Shown piece after piece: positions 38,950 to 47,769 of a DNA stretch of 64,000 bases. The number at the start of each line of letters is the position of its first letter. Position 1 is the stretch's first letter. The notes beneath the pieces were generated by a model that did not search any database, was not told the origin of the DNA, and saw nothing but the letters and a program-made list of their open reading frames with translations. The stretch is from Variovorax paradoxus EPS (GTDB lineage Bacteria > Pseudomonadota > Gammaproteobacteria > Burkholderiales > Burkholderiaceae_C). A program made the translations under genes and the position numbers. The stretch spans positions 5,022,001 through 5,086,000 of the forward strand of contig NC_014931.1 in assembly GCF_000184745.1 (NCBI RefSeq), in the 5' to 3' direction.

Positions 38950-40428
38950 TCAATTTCCGGAAGTCGCATCGGTTGCAGTCCAGCCGCCTCCGGTCGCCGC
39001 GATCAGCGACACGCTGGCCGCGAGCTGGCGACCGAGCACTTGCGCGGCGGTGCGCTGGTTGGTGAGCGAGAACTGCTGCGCCGTGACCACGCTCAGGTAC
39101 GTGGCAGTGCCGGCGCGGTATTGGCTGAGCGCCAAGCGCTCGGCCAGTTGCGAGGCCTGCACGGCCTGTGCCTGCAGCGCGGATTCGCGGTCGAGCACAC
39201 GCAGCATCGCAAGGTTGTCCTCGACCTGCTGGAAGCCGCCGAGCACGGTCTGCTTGTATTGCGCGACCGAGGCGTCGTACGCGGCCACGGCCTGTTCGGT
39301 GTGCGCCTTGCGCAAGCCCCCGTCGAACACCGTCTGTGCGAGCGCCGCGCCGAGCGACCACACGCGGCTGGGCGTATTGAAGAGCGAAGCGAGGTTGCCG
39401 GCGCTGAAGCCGCCGCTCGCGCTGAGTACGATCTGCGGGTAGTACGCGGCCTTGGCAACGCCGATGTTGGCGTTGGCCGCCTGCACGCGGCGCTCTGCGC
39501 CGGCGATGTCGGGACGGCGTTCGAGCAGTTCCGAAGGCAGGCCCGCGGGCGTGACCGGGAGCTGCACGCGCAGTGCGGCGGTGGACGAGAGCGATGCGGC
39601 CGTCGTCTCTGCGGACGAGGCGAGCGGCGCCAGCGAGAAGGATGCGGGCGCCTGTCCCGTCAGCACGGCGACGGCGTGTTCGAGCTGGCGGCGCTGCGCT
39701 TCGAGATCGACGGCCTGCGCTTCGGCGGTCTTGAGCTGGCTTTCCGCGAGCGCAACGTCGGAGCGCAGCACCGTGCCGGCCGCGTATTGGTGCTGCGTGA
39801 GTTCGAGCGCCTTGGCGTAGGCGGCCGTGGTGCTGGCGTACAGGCCGCGCTGCAGATCGATGACGCGGATCTGCAGGTAGTCCTGCGCGAGCGTGGTCTG
39901 GATGCTGAGGCGAGCGCCGGCCAGGTCATCGGCGCTGGCCTCCGTATTCGCATTGCCGGCCTCGACGGAGCGGCGCACGGCGCCCCACAGGTCGGGCTCC
40001 CAGCTGGCGGCGAGGCCGAGGGTGTCGGTGGTCGCGCGCTTCGTGACGCCGGTGCTGTTGGTCTGCGCGCGGTTGGCGCCTGCATCGAGGCCCACGGTCG
40101 GGAAGAAGCCCGCATGCGCGGCGGCGGCGATGGCCTGCGCCTCGCGGTACTGGGCTTCGGCGACGCGGATGTTCTGGTTGGCGGCGTTGGCCTGCACGAC
40201 CAGCGCGCTCAGCGTGGTGTCGCCGTAGGCCTCCCACCAGGGATGGCTGGCGTCGATGAGCTGCGGCTTTGCGGTCTTCCAGGGGCCGGTTTCCTTGTAG
40301 GCGACCGGAACGTCCATCTGCGGGCGGACGTAGTCGGGGCCGACGGCGCAGCCTGCGAGGAGCAGTGCGACGAGGGCTATCGGCGCGAGCGCCCTGCGTG
40401 ATGGGGAGTTGGCAGGAGAGAGAACCAT
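38950..40428 (-). CDS. Outer-membrane efflux lipoprotein (NodT/OprM family)
   Basis: 492 aa. Lipoprotein signal with lipobox LLLAGC (Cys near residue 27), then the conserved GPDYVRPQMDVPVAYKE entry of NodT-type channels. Two outer-membrane efflux repeats contain long helical runs such as RVAEAQYREAQAIAAAAHAG and LPVTPAGLPSELLERRPDIAGAERR. It forms the trimeric exit duct of the pump. It is the first gene of the operon, preceded by a palindromic repeat element. Confidence 0.93.
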   Translation of the reverse strand: MVLSPANSPSRRALAPIALVALLLAGCAVGPDYVRPQMDVPVAYKETGPWKTAKPQLIDASHPWWEAYGDTTLSALVVQANAANQNIRVAEAQYREAQAIAAAAHAGFFPTVGLDAGANRAQTNSTGVTKRATTDTLGLAASWEPDLWGAVRRSVEAGNANTEASADDLAGARLSIQTTLAQDYLQIRVIDLQRGLYASTTAAYAKALELTQHQYAAGTVLRSDVALAESQLKTAEAQAVDLEAQRRQLEHAVAVLTGQAPASFSLAPLASSAETTAASLSSTAALRVQLPVTPAGLPSELLERRPDIAGAERRVQAANANIGVAKAAYYPQIVLSASGGFSAGNLASLFNTPSRVWSLGAALAQTVFDGGLRKAHTEQAVAAYDASVAQYKQTVLGGFQQVEDNLAMLRVLDRESALQAQAVQASQLAERLALSQYRAGTATYLSVVTAQQFSLTNQRTAAQVLGRQLAASVSLIAATGGGWTATDATSGN

Positions 40429-40503
40429 GGTGGGTTCACTCTAGGAAGCCAGCCCAAACCTCTCGCTGTCGATTAACTGACAGTTCTGACAGTTTCCCGT
40501 TTT

Positions 40504-40620
40504 GCTCCCTCCCCCCGCTGGGAGAGGGCTGGGGTAGGGGCTCGCGGCGTATCAAGCACCAGCGGCTGGTCAAAGGCCGCTCGCCCCCATCCCAACCTTC
40601 CCCCAGAGGGGGAAGGAGCA
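40504..40620. repeat. Second palindromic repeat family, copy 1
   Basis: About 117 bp with complementary ends (GCTCCCTCCCCC on the left, GGGGGAAGGAGC on the right) and internal stretches GGGCTGGGGTAGGGGC and GCCCCCATCCCAACC that also pair. It can fold into one long hairpin. A related copy with the same design is at 47770-47885. It fills most of the 201 bp between the aldo/keto reductase stop and the efflux operon start. Confidence 0.85.
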
Positions 40621-40629
40621 AGACCAGGA

Positions 40630-41640
40630 TCAGCGCGGTGCGTCGCCCTTGCGGTATTCCGCCGTCAGTTCGTCGAGTTTCTGCTTGAGCGCCGGATCGA
40701 GCTTGTACTCGGCCGCAGCAATCGTCGCGTCGAGTTGCTCCGGCCGGCTCGCACCGAGCAGCGGCGCGGTGATCAGCGGATTCGCCATCACCCACGCCAC
40801 CGCCAGCGTCGCGAGCGGCACGCTCGCTTCGTCGGCCAGCTTGTGCAGTTGCGTCACGGTGTTGAAGCTGCGCTCGTTCCAGTAGCGATCCTGGTACATG
40901 CCGCCGGCCGTGCCGAGCGTGAAGCGGGTGTTCTCCTCGGGCTTCGCACCAGGCTTGTACTTGCCGGTGAGCAGGCCGCCGGCCAGCGGGTTGTAGGGAA
41001 TCACGCCCAGCCCCTCTTCGCTCGCAAGCGGCAGCAGCTCGCGCTCGATCTCGCGGAACAGCAGGCTGTAGCGCGGCTGCACCGACACGAAGCGCGTGAA
41101 CCGGTGCAGGTCGGACTTGCCGAGCGCGCGGGCCAGGCGATACGCCAGGAAGTTCGACACGCCGATGTAGCGCGCGCGGCCCGACTTCACGATGATGTCG
41201 AGCGCCTCGAGGGTCTCTTCGAGCGGCGTCTCGCGGTCGTCCATGTGCAACTGGTACAGGTCGACGTGGTCGGTCTTCAGCCGCTTGAGCGAGAGGTCGA
41301 TCGCGTCCAGCAGGTGCTTGCGCGATGCGCCCTGGTCCCAGGGATTCGGGCCGACCTTGTTGACGGCTTTGGTGGCGACCACGAATCGGCGGCGACCCGC
41401 GGGGCCCTGCTTCTCGAGCCAGTTGCCGATGATCTCTTCGGTGCGGCCGGTGGTCTCGACAGTGCCGCCGAGCGGGTACACGTCGGCGGTGTCGAGGAAG
41501 TTGATGCCGCCTTCGGCCGCCTTGTCGAGGATCTGGTGCGACACCGTCTCGTCGGTCTGCAGGCCGAAGGTCATGGTGCCGAGGGCGAGGCGGGAGACGG
41601 TGAGGCCCGTGCGGCCGAGGCGGGTGGTGGGAATGCTCAT
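40630..41640 (-). CDS. Aldo/keto reductase
   Basis: 336 aa from the ATG at 41640. An (alpha/beta)8 NADPH-dependent carbonyl reductase. Active-site tetrad positions are seen: Asp and Tyr in NFLDTADVYPLGG, Lys in FVVATKAVNK, His in LYQLHMDDRETPLEETLEALD. The cofactor end (GASRPEQLDATIAAA) is typical. It resembles the YajO/potassium-channel-beta-like branch. The substrate is unknown. It stands alone upstream of the palindromic repeat. Confidence 0.9.
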   Translation of the reverse strand: MSIPTTRLGRTGLTVSRLALGTMTFGLQTDETVSHQILDKAAEGGINFLDTADVYPLGGTVETTGRTEEIIGNWLEKQGPAGRRRFVVATKAVNKVGPNPWDQGASRKHLLDAIDLSLKRLKTDHVDLYQLHMDDRETPLEETLEALDIIVKSGRARYIGVSNFLAYRLARALGKSDLHRFTRFVSVQPRYSLLFREIERELLPLASEEGLGVIPYNPLAGGLLTGKYKPGAKPEENTRFTLGTAGGMYQDRYWNERSFNTVTQLHKLADEASVPLATLAVAWVMANPLITAPLLGASRPEQLDATIAAAEYKLDPALKQKLDELTAEYRKGDAPR

Positions 41641-41760
41641 GGGGGCGCGCTCCGAGGGAGATGAGGGAGGGATTGGGGGGGGGCGGCGGCCATCATAGGC
41701 ACGGCCGCGCAATCCTGCAGGCGCCGGAGATTTCAGGCGCGCGAGGTGCGCGCCGGCCGA

Positions 41761-43023
41761 CTATGAAGCGCTCGGCGCGCGCTGAACGGCGCCCAGGCGC
41801 GCATCGGCCCGCGCGCTCATCACGCCCCAGCCGAAGATGCCGATGCCCGCGAGCGCGAGCAGCGCGCCGACCCAGCCGGTAGAGGTCCAGCCCAGACCCG
41901 CCGAAATGGCAACGCCGCCCAGCCACGCGCCGAGCGCGTTGGCCATGTTGAAGGCCGAGTGGTTGAGCGCGGCGGCGAGCGTCTGCGCATCGCCGGCCAC
42001 GTCCATCAGGCGGATCTGCAAGGCCGGGCCGATGGCCACGGTGGTGCCGATGAGGAACACGCCGATGGCGGCCGTGACCACGTGCTGCGCCGCGAAGGTG
42101 AAGAGCGCAAGCACCACCGCCGCATACACGAGCACGCCGGCGATGGTGCGCATCAGCGACTTGTCCGCAAGGCGCGAGCCCACGATGTTGCCGGTCACCA
42201 TGCCCAGGCCGAACAGCGCGAGCACGAAGGGCACGTTGTGCACCGACAGGTGGGCTACCTCGGTGAGCGTGGGCTTGATGTAGCTGAACACCGCGAACAT
42301 GCCGCCGAAGCCGATGGCGCTGATGCCGAGCGTGAACCACACCTGCTTGCGCTTGAACGCGCCGAGTTCGCGCCATGGGCTGGCGCCGGCCGCGGCGGCG
42401 ATGTCGGGCACGTCGCGGCGCACGAGCACGATGGCCAACAGCGCGATCAAGCCGACGAACACGAAGGCCGCGCGCCAGCCGAAGAACTGCCCGAGCCATG
42501 CGGCGATGGGCACGCCGACCAGCGTGGCGCCGGTGAGCCCGAGCATCACGAGTCCCACGGCGCGCGCGCGGCGCCCCGGTGGTGCGAGCGTCGCGGCCAC
42601 GAGCGCAGCCACGCCGAAGTAGGTGCCGTGCGGCAGGCCCGTGGCAAATCGCAGCAGGTTGAGCGAGAGATACCCGGGCGCCATGGCGCTCGCGAAGTTG
42701 CCGGCCGCGAACACGGCCATCAGCGCGATCAGCAAGGCGCGCCGACCCCACCCTGCCGCGAGCACGGCGAGCACTGGGGCGCCGACGACCACGCCGAGCG
42801 CATAGGCGCTGATGACGTGGCCGGCCTGCGGAATGCTCACATCGATGTCGTGCGCGACCTCGGGCAGGAGGCCCATGATCACGAATTCGCCCGTGCCGAT
42901 GGCGAAGCCGCCGACGCCGAGTGCGAGCACGGCCCGCAGAAAATTGACGGGCTTCGACGACGGGGAAGAAGAAATGGGAATGGCGGTGTCCGCGCTGTCC
43001 AGCGCGGGTGGGGAGGCGTTCAA
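41761..43023 (-). CDS. MFS transporter (AraJ/YdhP-like efflux type)
   Basis: 420 aa, 12 hydrophobic segments after a hydrophilic Ser/Pro lead of about 25 residues. The opening helix GVGGFAIGTGEFVIMGLLPEVA and the loop AAGWGRRALLIALMA are typical of DHA1 arabinose-efflux-type transporters (AraJ, YdhP). Substrate unknown. The near-palindrome AGGGTAAACCCT lies 51 bp upstream. It is read in the same direction as the urea operon but lies beyond its terminator. Confidence 0.88.
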   Translation of the reverse strand: MNASPPALDSADTAIPISSSPSSKPVNFLRAVLALGVGGFAIGTGEFVIMGLLPEVAHDIDVSIPQAGHVISAYALGVVVGAPVLAVLAAGWGRRALLIALMAVFAAGNFASAMAPGYLSLNLLRFATGLPHGTYFGVAALVAATLAPPGRRARAVGLVMLGLTGATLVGVPIAAWLGQFFGWRAAFVFVGLIALLAIVLVRRDVPDIAAAAGASPWRELGAFKRKQVWFTLGISAIGFGGMFAVFSYIKPTLTEVAHLSVHNVPFVLALFGLGMVTGNIVGSRLADKSLMRTIAGVLVYAAVVLALFTFAAQHVVTAAIGVFLIGTTVAIGPALQIRLMDVAGDAQTLAAALNHSAFNMANALGAWLGGVAISAGLGWTSTGWVGALLALAGIGIFGWGVMSARADARLGAVQRAPSAS

Positions 43024-43073
43024 GGCCAGGCTCCTGGGAGGGTGCCCGGCGGCGACGGGCAGCCTCGGATTTT

Positions 43074-43085
43074 AGGGTAAACCCT
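43074..43085. promoter_or_regulatory. Palindrome upstream of MFS gene
   Basis: AGGGT-AA-ACCCT, two 5-bp inverted arms, 51 bp upstream of the transporter start. Similar to the GGGTTAACCC element at 31117-31126, also before an MFS gene. Confidence 0.35.
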
Positions 43086-43119
43086 CAATCGAAGCCGATA
43101 CGCAGATTCCAAGACCCTG

Positions 43120-43151
43120 CATCGGCGAGGCCTCGCGAGGCCCTGCCGATG
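43120..43151 (-). terminator. Terminator hairpin of the urt operon
   Basis: CATCGGC (43120-43126) pairs with GCCGATG (43145-43151), and inside is the 14-bp palindrome GGCCTCGCGAGGCC, making a strong two-part stem. It begins 6 bp past the urtE stop. The following minus-strand bases are only modestly T-rich. Confidence 0.7.
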
Positions 43152-43156
43152 GTCGA

Positions 43157-43849
43157 TCAGATCGCCACGAGCTGGCGCACGCCCTGCGCTTCCATGTCCT
43201 TGCCCAGGCCGCGCGCTATGACTTCGCCGCGTTCCATCACAAGGTAGTCGTCGGCCAGCTCCTGCGCGAAGTCGTAGTACTGCTCGCACAGCACGATGGC
43301 CATGTCGCCGCGATCCGCCAGCATGCGGATGACGCGGCCGATGTCCTTGATGATGCTCGGCTGGATGCCTTCGGTGGGCTCGTCGAGGATCAGGAGCTTG
43401 GGCTTGGGCGCAAGGGCGCGGGCGATGGCCAGCTGCTGCTGCTGCCCGCCCGAAAGATCGCCGCCGCGCCGGTTGATCATTTGCTTCAACACGGGAAACA
43501 GCTCGAACAGTTCCGATGGAATCGGCGTGCTGCCGCTCTTGTAGGCCAGGCCCATGCGCAGGTTCTCTTCGACCGTGAGCCTCGCGAAGATCTCACGGCC
43601 CTGCGGCACGAAACCGATGCCCGCCCGCGCCCGTTCGTAAGGTGTCGCCTTCTGGATCGGCTTGCCCTCGAGCTCGATGCTCCCGCTCTTGATCGGCACG
43701 AGGCCCATCAGCGACTTGAGCAGCGTGGTCTTGCCCACGCCGTTGCGGCCCAGCAGCACGGTGACCTTGCCGAGCGTGGCCTCGAAGCTCACGTCCCGGA
43801 GGATGTGCGAGCCGCCGTAGTACTGGTGGATGTTCTTGACTGTCAGCAT
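43157..43849 (-). CDS. urtE: Urea ABC transporter ATP-binding protein UrtE
   Basis: 230 aa. Walker A GRNGVGKTTLLKSL, signature LSGGQQQQLAIARAL, Walker B LLILDEPTEGIQPSI. The line MLTVKNIHQYYGGSHILRDV and the phrase DEPTEGIQPSIIKDIGRVI are characteristic of UrtE rather than the amino-acid LivF. It is one of the two cytoplasmic ATPases driving urea import, last gene of the operon, 16 bp after urtD. Confidence 0.94.
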   Translation of the reverse strand: MLTVKNIHQYYGGSHILRDVSFEATLGKVTVLLGRNGVGKTTLLKSLMGLVPIKSGSIELEGKPIQKATPYERARAGIGFVPQGREIFARLTVEENLRMGLAYKSGSTPIPSELFELFPVLKQMINRRGGDLSGGQQQQLAIARALAPKPKLLILDEPTEGIQPSIIKDIGRVIRMLADRGDMAIVLCEQYYDFAQELADDYLVMERGEVIARGLGKDMEAQGVRQLVAI

Positions 43850-43865
43850 GGCTTCGGTTCCTCCG

Positions 43866-44744
43866 TCAGCGGCCCAGGTAGACCTCGATCACGCGCTCGT
43901 CGGCCTGCACTTCGTCGAGCGTGCCTTGCGCGAGCACGGAGCCGTCGCACAGCACGGTCACGATCTCGGAGATGGTGCGGATGAAGCTCATGTCGTGCTC
44001 CACCACCATCAGCGAATGCTTGCCCTTGAGGGTGAGGAAGAGTTCGGCGGTGCGCGCGGTTTCCTCATCGGTCATGCCGGCCACGGGCTCGTCGAGCAGG
44101 AGCAGCTTCGGGTCCTGCATCAGCAGCATGCCGATCTCGAGCCACTGCTTCTGGCCGTGGCTCAGGTTGCCGGCCAGGCGCGACACGCTGTCGGCCAGGT
44201 GGATGGTCTCCAGCACTTCGGCGAGCCGGTCGCTCTGCGCGGAGTCGAGCCTGAACAGCATCGAGGCGCGCACGCCCTTGTTGGTCTTGAGCGCGAGTTC
44301 GAGGTTCTCGAACACGGTGAGGTGTTCGAACACCGTCGGCTTCTGGAACTTGCGGCCGATGCCCAGCTGCGCGATGTCGGCTTCGCGGTGGCGCAAGAGG
44401 TCGATGGTGCTGCCGAAGAACACGGTGCCCGAATCGGGCCGGGTCTTGCCGGTGATGATGTCCATCATCGTGGTCTTGCCCGCGCCGTTGGGGCCGATGA
44501 TGCAGCGCAGTTCGCCCGGTGCGATGTCCAGCGAGAGCTTGTTGATCGCCTTGAAGCCATCGAAGCTCACGCTCACGTCTTCCAGGTACAGGATGCGGCC
44601 GTGCGTGATGTCGACTTCGCCCGGCGTGGCGATGCGGCCGAAGCCGGCCTCGCGGCCGCCCGATTCGGTGCTGCCGGTCACGTAGTGAATGCCGCTTGCG
44701 CGGGCGGCGCGCTCGGCGCCGGCTTCCATCAGGTCGGGTGTCAT
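43866..44744 (-). CDS. urtD: Urea ABC transporter ATP-binding protein UrtD
   Basis: 292 aa. Walker A GPNGAGKTTMMDIITG, signature LSHGQKQWLEIGMLL, Walker B LLLLDEPVAGMTDEET; the histidine-containing switch is MVVEHDMSF. The motif KQWLEIGMLLMQDPKLLL is typical of UrtD. The N-terminal 45 residues (MEAGAERAARASGIHY...) are an extra lead compared with the core. Its start overlaps the urtC stop by 4 bases. Confidence 0.94.
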   Translation of the reverse strand: MTPDLMEAGAERAARASGIHYVTGSTESGGREAGFGRIATPGEVDITHGRILYLEDVSVSFDGFKAINKLSLDIAPGELRCIIGPNGAGKTTMMDIITGKTRPDSGTVFFGSTIDLLRHREADIAQLGIGRKFQKPTVFEHLTVFENLELALKTNKGVRASMLFRLDSAQSDRLAEVLETIHLADSVSRLAGNLSHGQKQWLEIGMLLMQDPKLLLLDEPVAGMTDEETARTAELFLTLKGKHSLMVVEHDMSFIRTISEIVTVLCDGSVLAQGTLDEVQADERVIEVYLGR

Positions 44745-46165
44745 GCGCGGGCTCCCTTCACGTCGGCGGCGAGCGGGGCGTGCAGCGCCTCGGGCTCCAT
44801 GCCCTGCCCTGCGGCCATGGCGCGTTGCGCCTCTTCACGGCCTGCGCTCGGCGCGGCCGGTGCCGTTGTCTTCTCGCGCGACAACCACTTCTTCACCAGA
44901 CCCACGATGCCGTTCGGCAGGAACAGCGTGACAGCAATGAACAGCGCGCCGAGGAAGTACAGCCAGTACTCGGGATACGCAACCGTGAGCCAGCTCTTCG
45001 CGCCATTGACGATGAAGGCGCCGATGATCGGCCCGATCAAGCTCGCGCGCCCGCCGACGGCCGCCCAGATCGCGATCTCGATGGAGTTGGCCGCGCTCAT
45101 CTCGCCCGGGTTGATGATGCCGACCTGCGGCACATACAGCGCACCGGCCACGCCGCACATCACGGCCGAGATCACCCAGATCGTGAGCTTGTAGGGCAGC
45201 GGGTTGTAGCCCGAGAACATCACGCGCGTTTCCGCATCGCGGATGGCCTGCAGCACACGGCCGAACTTGCTGCCGATGAGCCACTTCGCGAACAGGAAGA
45301 AGCCCAGCAGCGTGAGGCCGGTGAGCGCGAAGAGCGTCATGCGCATCTCCTGCGTGGCGATCGGGATGTTCAGGATGCGCTTGAAATCGGTGAAGCCGTT
45401 GTTGCCGCCGAAGCCCGTCTCGTTGCGGAAGAACAGCAGCATCGCCGCGAAGGTCATGGCCTGCGTGATGATCGAAAAATACACGCCCTTGATGCGCGAG
45501 CGGAAGGCGAAGAAGCCGAACACGAAAGCGATGAGGCCCGGCACCGCGACGATGAGGATCAGTGTGGCGATGAAGCTGTCGCTGAAGGTCCAGTGCCAGG
45601 GCAGCGTCTTCCAGTCGAGGAACACCATGAAGTCCGGCAGGTCGCTCTTGTAGTTGCCGTCGCGGCCGATCTGGCGCATGAGGTACATGCCCATCATGTA
45701 GCCGCCGAGCGCGAAGAAGAGGCCGTGGCCCAGCGAGAGGATGCCGGTGTAGCCCCAGATCAGGTCCATGGCCAGCGCGCAGATGGCGTAGCACATGATC
45801 TTGCCGACGAGCGCCACGGCGTAGTCGCTCATGTGCAGCGGGCTGTCCGCGGGCACCCATATGTTGAGCACCGGCGCCACGGCGCACACGACGATCAGCG
45901 CGACGAAGAAGGCCGTCCAGCCCTTGCCGCTCAGCAGCGGGCCTTTGGCCGGCAGTGCGACGCCGACCGTTCGCACCGAAATATCACTACCCGTTCGCAC
46001 TGAGCTTGTCGAAGTGCTGCGCCCGGCTTCGACAAGCTCAGCCCGAACGGTCGGGGTGGCATCAGCCGCCCGAACGGTAGGGGTGGCATCAGCCGCCCGA
46101 ACGGTAGGGGTGGCATCAGCCGCCCGAGCGGTGGTGGCGGTATCGGAGGTTCCCTGCGTCGTCAT
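44741..46165 (-). CDS. urtC: Urea ABC transporter permease UrtC with repeat-expanded N-terminus
   Basis: 474 aa. The membrane core from about residue 80 on (GKGWTAFFVALIVVCAVAPVLN ... IWGYTGILSLGHGLFFALGGYMMGMYLM ... SKFGRVLQAIRDAETRVMFSGYNPL) is normal for UrtC, with about 9-10 transmembrane segments. In front of it are about 70 hydrophilic residues made of three AADATPTVR repeats and a translated REP element ([17 protein letters not shown]). The ATG at 46165 overlaps the urtB stop (ATGA), which supports it as the original start. Starts nearer the core, such as a GTG at the VGVALPAKGP stretch, are possible. Confidence 0.9.
   Translation of the reverse strand: MTTQGTSDTATTARAADATPTVRAADATPTVRAADATPTVRAELVEAGRSTSTSSVRTGSDISVRTVGVALPAKGPLLSGKGWTAFFVALIVVCAVAPVLNIWVPADSPLHMSDYAVALVGKIMCYAICALAMDLIWGYTGILSLGHGLFFALGGYMMGMYLMRQIGRDGNYKSDLPDFMVFLDWKTLPWHWTFSDSFIATLILIVAVPGLIAFVFGFFAFRSRIKGVYFSIITQAMTFAAMLLFFRNETGFGGNNGFTDFKRILNIPIATQEMRMTLFALTGLTLLGFFLFAKWLIGSKFGRVLQAIRDAETRVMFSGYNPLPYKLTIWVISAVMCGVAGALYVPQVGIINPGEMSAANSIEIAIWAAVGGRASLIGPIIGAFIVNGAKSWLTVAYPEYWLYFLGALFIAVTLFLPNGIVGLVKKWLSREKTTAPAAPSAGREEAQRAMAAGQGMEPEALHAPLAADVKGARA
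45989..46051. repeat. REP element inside the urtC coding sequence
   Basis: Inverted arms CCGTTCGCACTGAGCTTG on the left and AAGCTCAGCCCGAACGG on the right, the same as the REP at 34452-34517. It is in frame with urtC and encodes part of the hydrophilic N-terminal extension. Confidence 0.92.
46042..46122. repeat. 27-bp tandem repeat inside urtC
   Basis: Three units of 27 bp (46042-46068, 46069-46095, 46096-46122), containing GGGGTGGCATCAGCCG, and a degenerate fourth after them. Each encodes nine residues (AADATPTVR). The first unit begins inside the right arm of the REP element, so the repeat seems to have grown out of the REP edge. Confidence 0.92.
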
Positions 46166-47748
46166 GCTTCTGCGCTCCGGCCCTTCATGGCGAAGATGCC
46201 CTGAGGTCTCTTCTGAATGAAGATGATGATGAAGACAAGCACCGCGATCTTCGCGAGCACCGCGCCCGCCCAGCCTTCGATGAACTTGTTGAGAATGCCC
46301 AGCCCCAGCGCCGCATACACGGTGCCCGCGAGCTGGCCGACGCCGCCCATCACGACCACCATGAAGCTGTCGACGATGTAGCTTTGGCCGAGGTCAGGAC
46401 CGACGTTGCCGATCTGGCTCAGCGCGCAGCCCGCGAGCCCCGCGATGCCCGAGCCGAGCGCAAAGGCGTAGGTGTCGATACGCGCGGTGTTCACGCCCAT
46501 GCACGAGGCGATCGGGCGGTTCTGCGTCACGCCGCGCACGAAGAGGCCGAGGCGCGTCTTGCCGATGAGCCAGCCCATGGCGAGCAGCACGAGCACCGCG
46601 AAGACGATGATGCAGATGCGGTTCCACGGCAGCGTGACATTGCTGAGCATGGTGAAGCCGCCGCTCATCCAGCCAGGGTTTTCCACGCCGACGTTCTGCG
46701 CGCCGAAGAGCGTGCGCACGAGTTGCTGCAGCATCAGGCTGATGCCCCAGGTGGCCAGCAGCGTCTCGAGCGGCCGGCCGTAGAGGAAGCGGATGACGCC
46801 ACGCTCCAGCACCGCGCCCACGAGCGCCGATGCGAGGAAGGACACGGGAATAGCCGCGACCAGGTACCAGCCGAACATCGACTCGGGAAAGTACTTCTGG
46901 AAGATGCCCTGCATCACGTAGGTGGCGTAGGCGCCGATCATCATCAGCTCGCCGTGCGCCATGTTGATGACGCCCATGAGGCCGTAGGTGATGGCGAGGC
47001 CGAGCGCCGCGAGCAGCAGCACCGAGCCCAGGCTGATGCCGCTGAACACGGCGTTGATGCGGTCGCCCCAGACCAGCGCGCCGTCGATGTTGGCGATGGA
47101 GGCGGCAATCGCCGTCTTCACGTCGGCCTCGGTCTCGTCGGCCAGCCGCTGGTTCAGCAGCAGCTTGGTGTCGGGGTTGCGGTTGGCGCCTAGTTCCTTG
47201 GCGGCCGCGAGGCGCTTGGCCTTGTCGGCGCTGGTGAGCATGCCGGCGGCGCGCACGAGTTCGAGCTGCGCCTTGATCTTCGGGTTGGTCTCGGCGGCCA
47301 GCGCCTTCTCGACCATCGGAATACGGGATTCGTCCGGCTCCTTGAAGAGCGCCTGTGCGGCTTCGGCGCGCACCGCGTCGTCTTTGCTCGTGAGCTTGAG
47401 CGCGGCCTGCGCGGCATCGAGCGCGCCGCGCATGAGGTTGTTGTTGACGACGTCTTCGGCGGTGTCGGGCACCTTCAGCTCGGCGCCGGTGACGGGGTCG
47501 AAACCCTTGTCATCTTTCATCACGAAGACCTTGTCTTCGGTGTACTTCACGGCGTCGTCGGACATGGCCTGGATGAACGCGGCTGTCTTGTCGTCGGCGG
47601 TGAGCACGGCCTTGTTGAGCGCGGCGATGCGGGCTTCGGACTCGCCGGAGGCGATGGCCCGAGCTTCGTCGGCGGTCAGCGCGTGGGCGGCCGTTGCCAT
47701 GAAGAGCATGGCGGCGAAGGCGCAGTGAAGGGTTCGTCGAAGCATCAT
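46162..47748 (-). CDS. urtB: Urea ABC transporter permease UrtB
   Basis: 528 aa. A signal-like segment (residues 3-21, ending AAHA) leads a soluble helical region of about 190 residues that is normal for UrtB (ARIAALNKAVLTADDKTAAFIQAM ...). The membrane part starts near residue 225: INAVFSGISLGSVLLLAALGLAITYGLMGVINMAHGELMMIGAYATY, then GVTQNRPIASCMGVNTARIDTYAFALGSGIAGLAG. It forms the membrane channel together with UrtC. The first of two adjacent ATGs is given; no clear ribosome site precedes either. The urtA-urtB gap of 149 bp contains a palindromic repeat. Confidence 0.93.
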   Translation of the reverse strand: MMLRRTLHCAFAAMLFMATAAHALTADEARAIASGESEARIAALNKAVLTADDKTAAFIQAMSDDAVKYTEDKVFVMKDDKGFDPVTGAELKVPDTAEDVVNNNLMRGALDAAQAALKLTSKDDAVRAEAAQALFKEPDESRIPMVEKALAAETNPKIKAQLELVRAAGMLTSADKAKRLAAAKELGANRNPDTKLLLNQRLADETEADVKTAIAASIANIDGALVWGDRINAVFSGISLGSVLLLAALGLAITYGLMGVINMAHGELMMIGAYATYVMQGIFQKYFPESMFGWYLVAAIPVSFLASALVGAVLERGVIRFLYGRPLETLLATWGISLMLQQLVRTLFGAQNVGVENPGWMSGGFTMLSNVTLPWNRICIIVFAVLVLLAMGWLIGKTRLGLFVRGVTQNRPIASCMGVNTARIDTYAFALGSGIAGLAGCALSQIGNVGPDLGQSYIVDSFMVVVMGGVGQLAGTVYAALGLGILNKFIEGWAGAVLAKIAVLVFIIIFIQKRPQGIFAMKGRSAEA

Positions 47749-47769
47749 GAAACTGGAAGTTGGGGTTGG

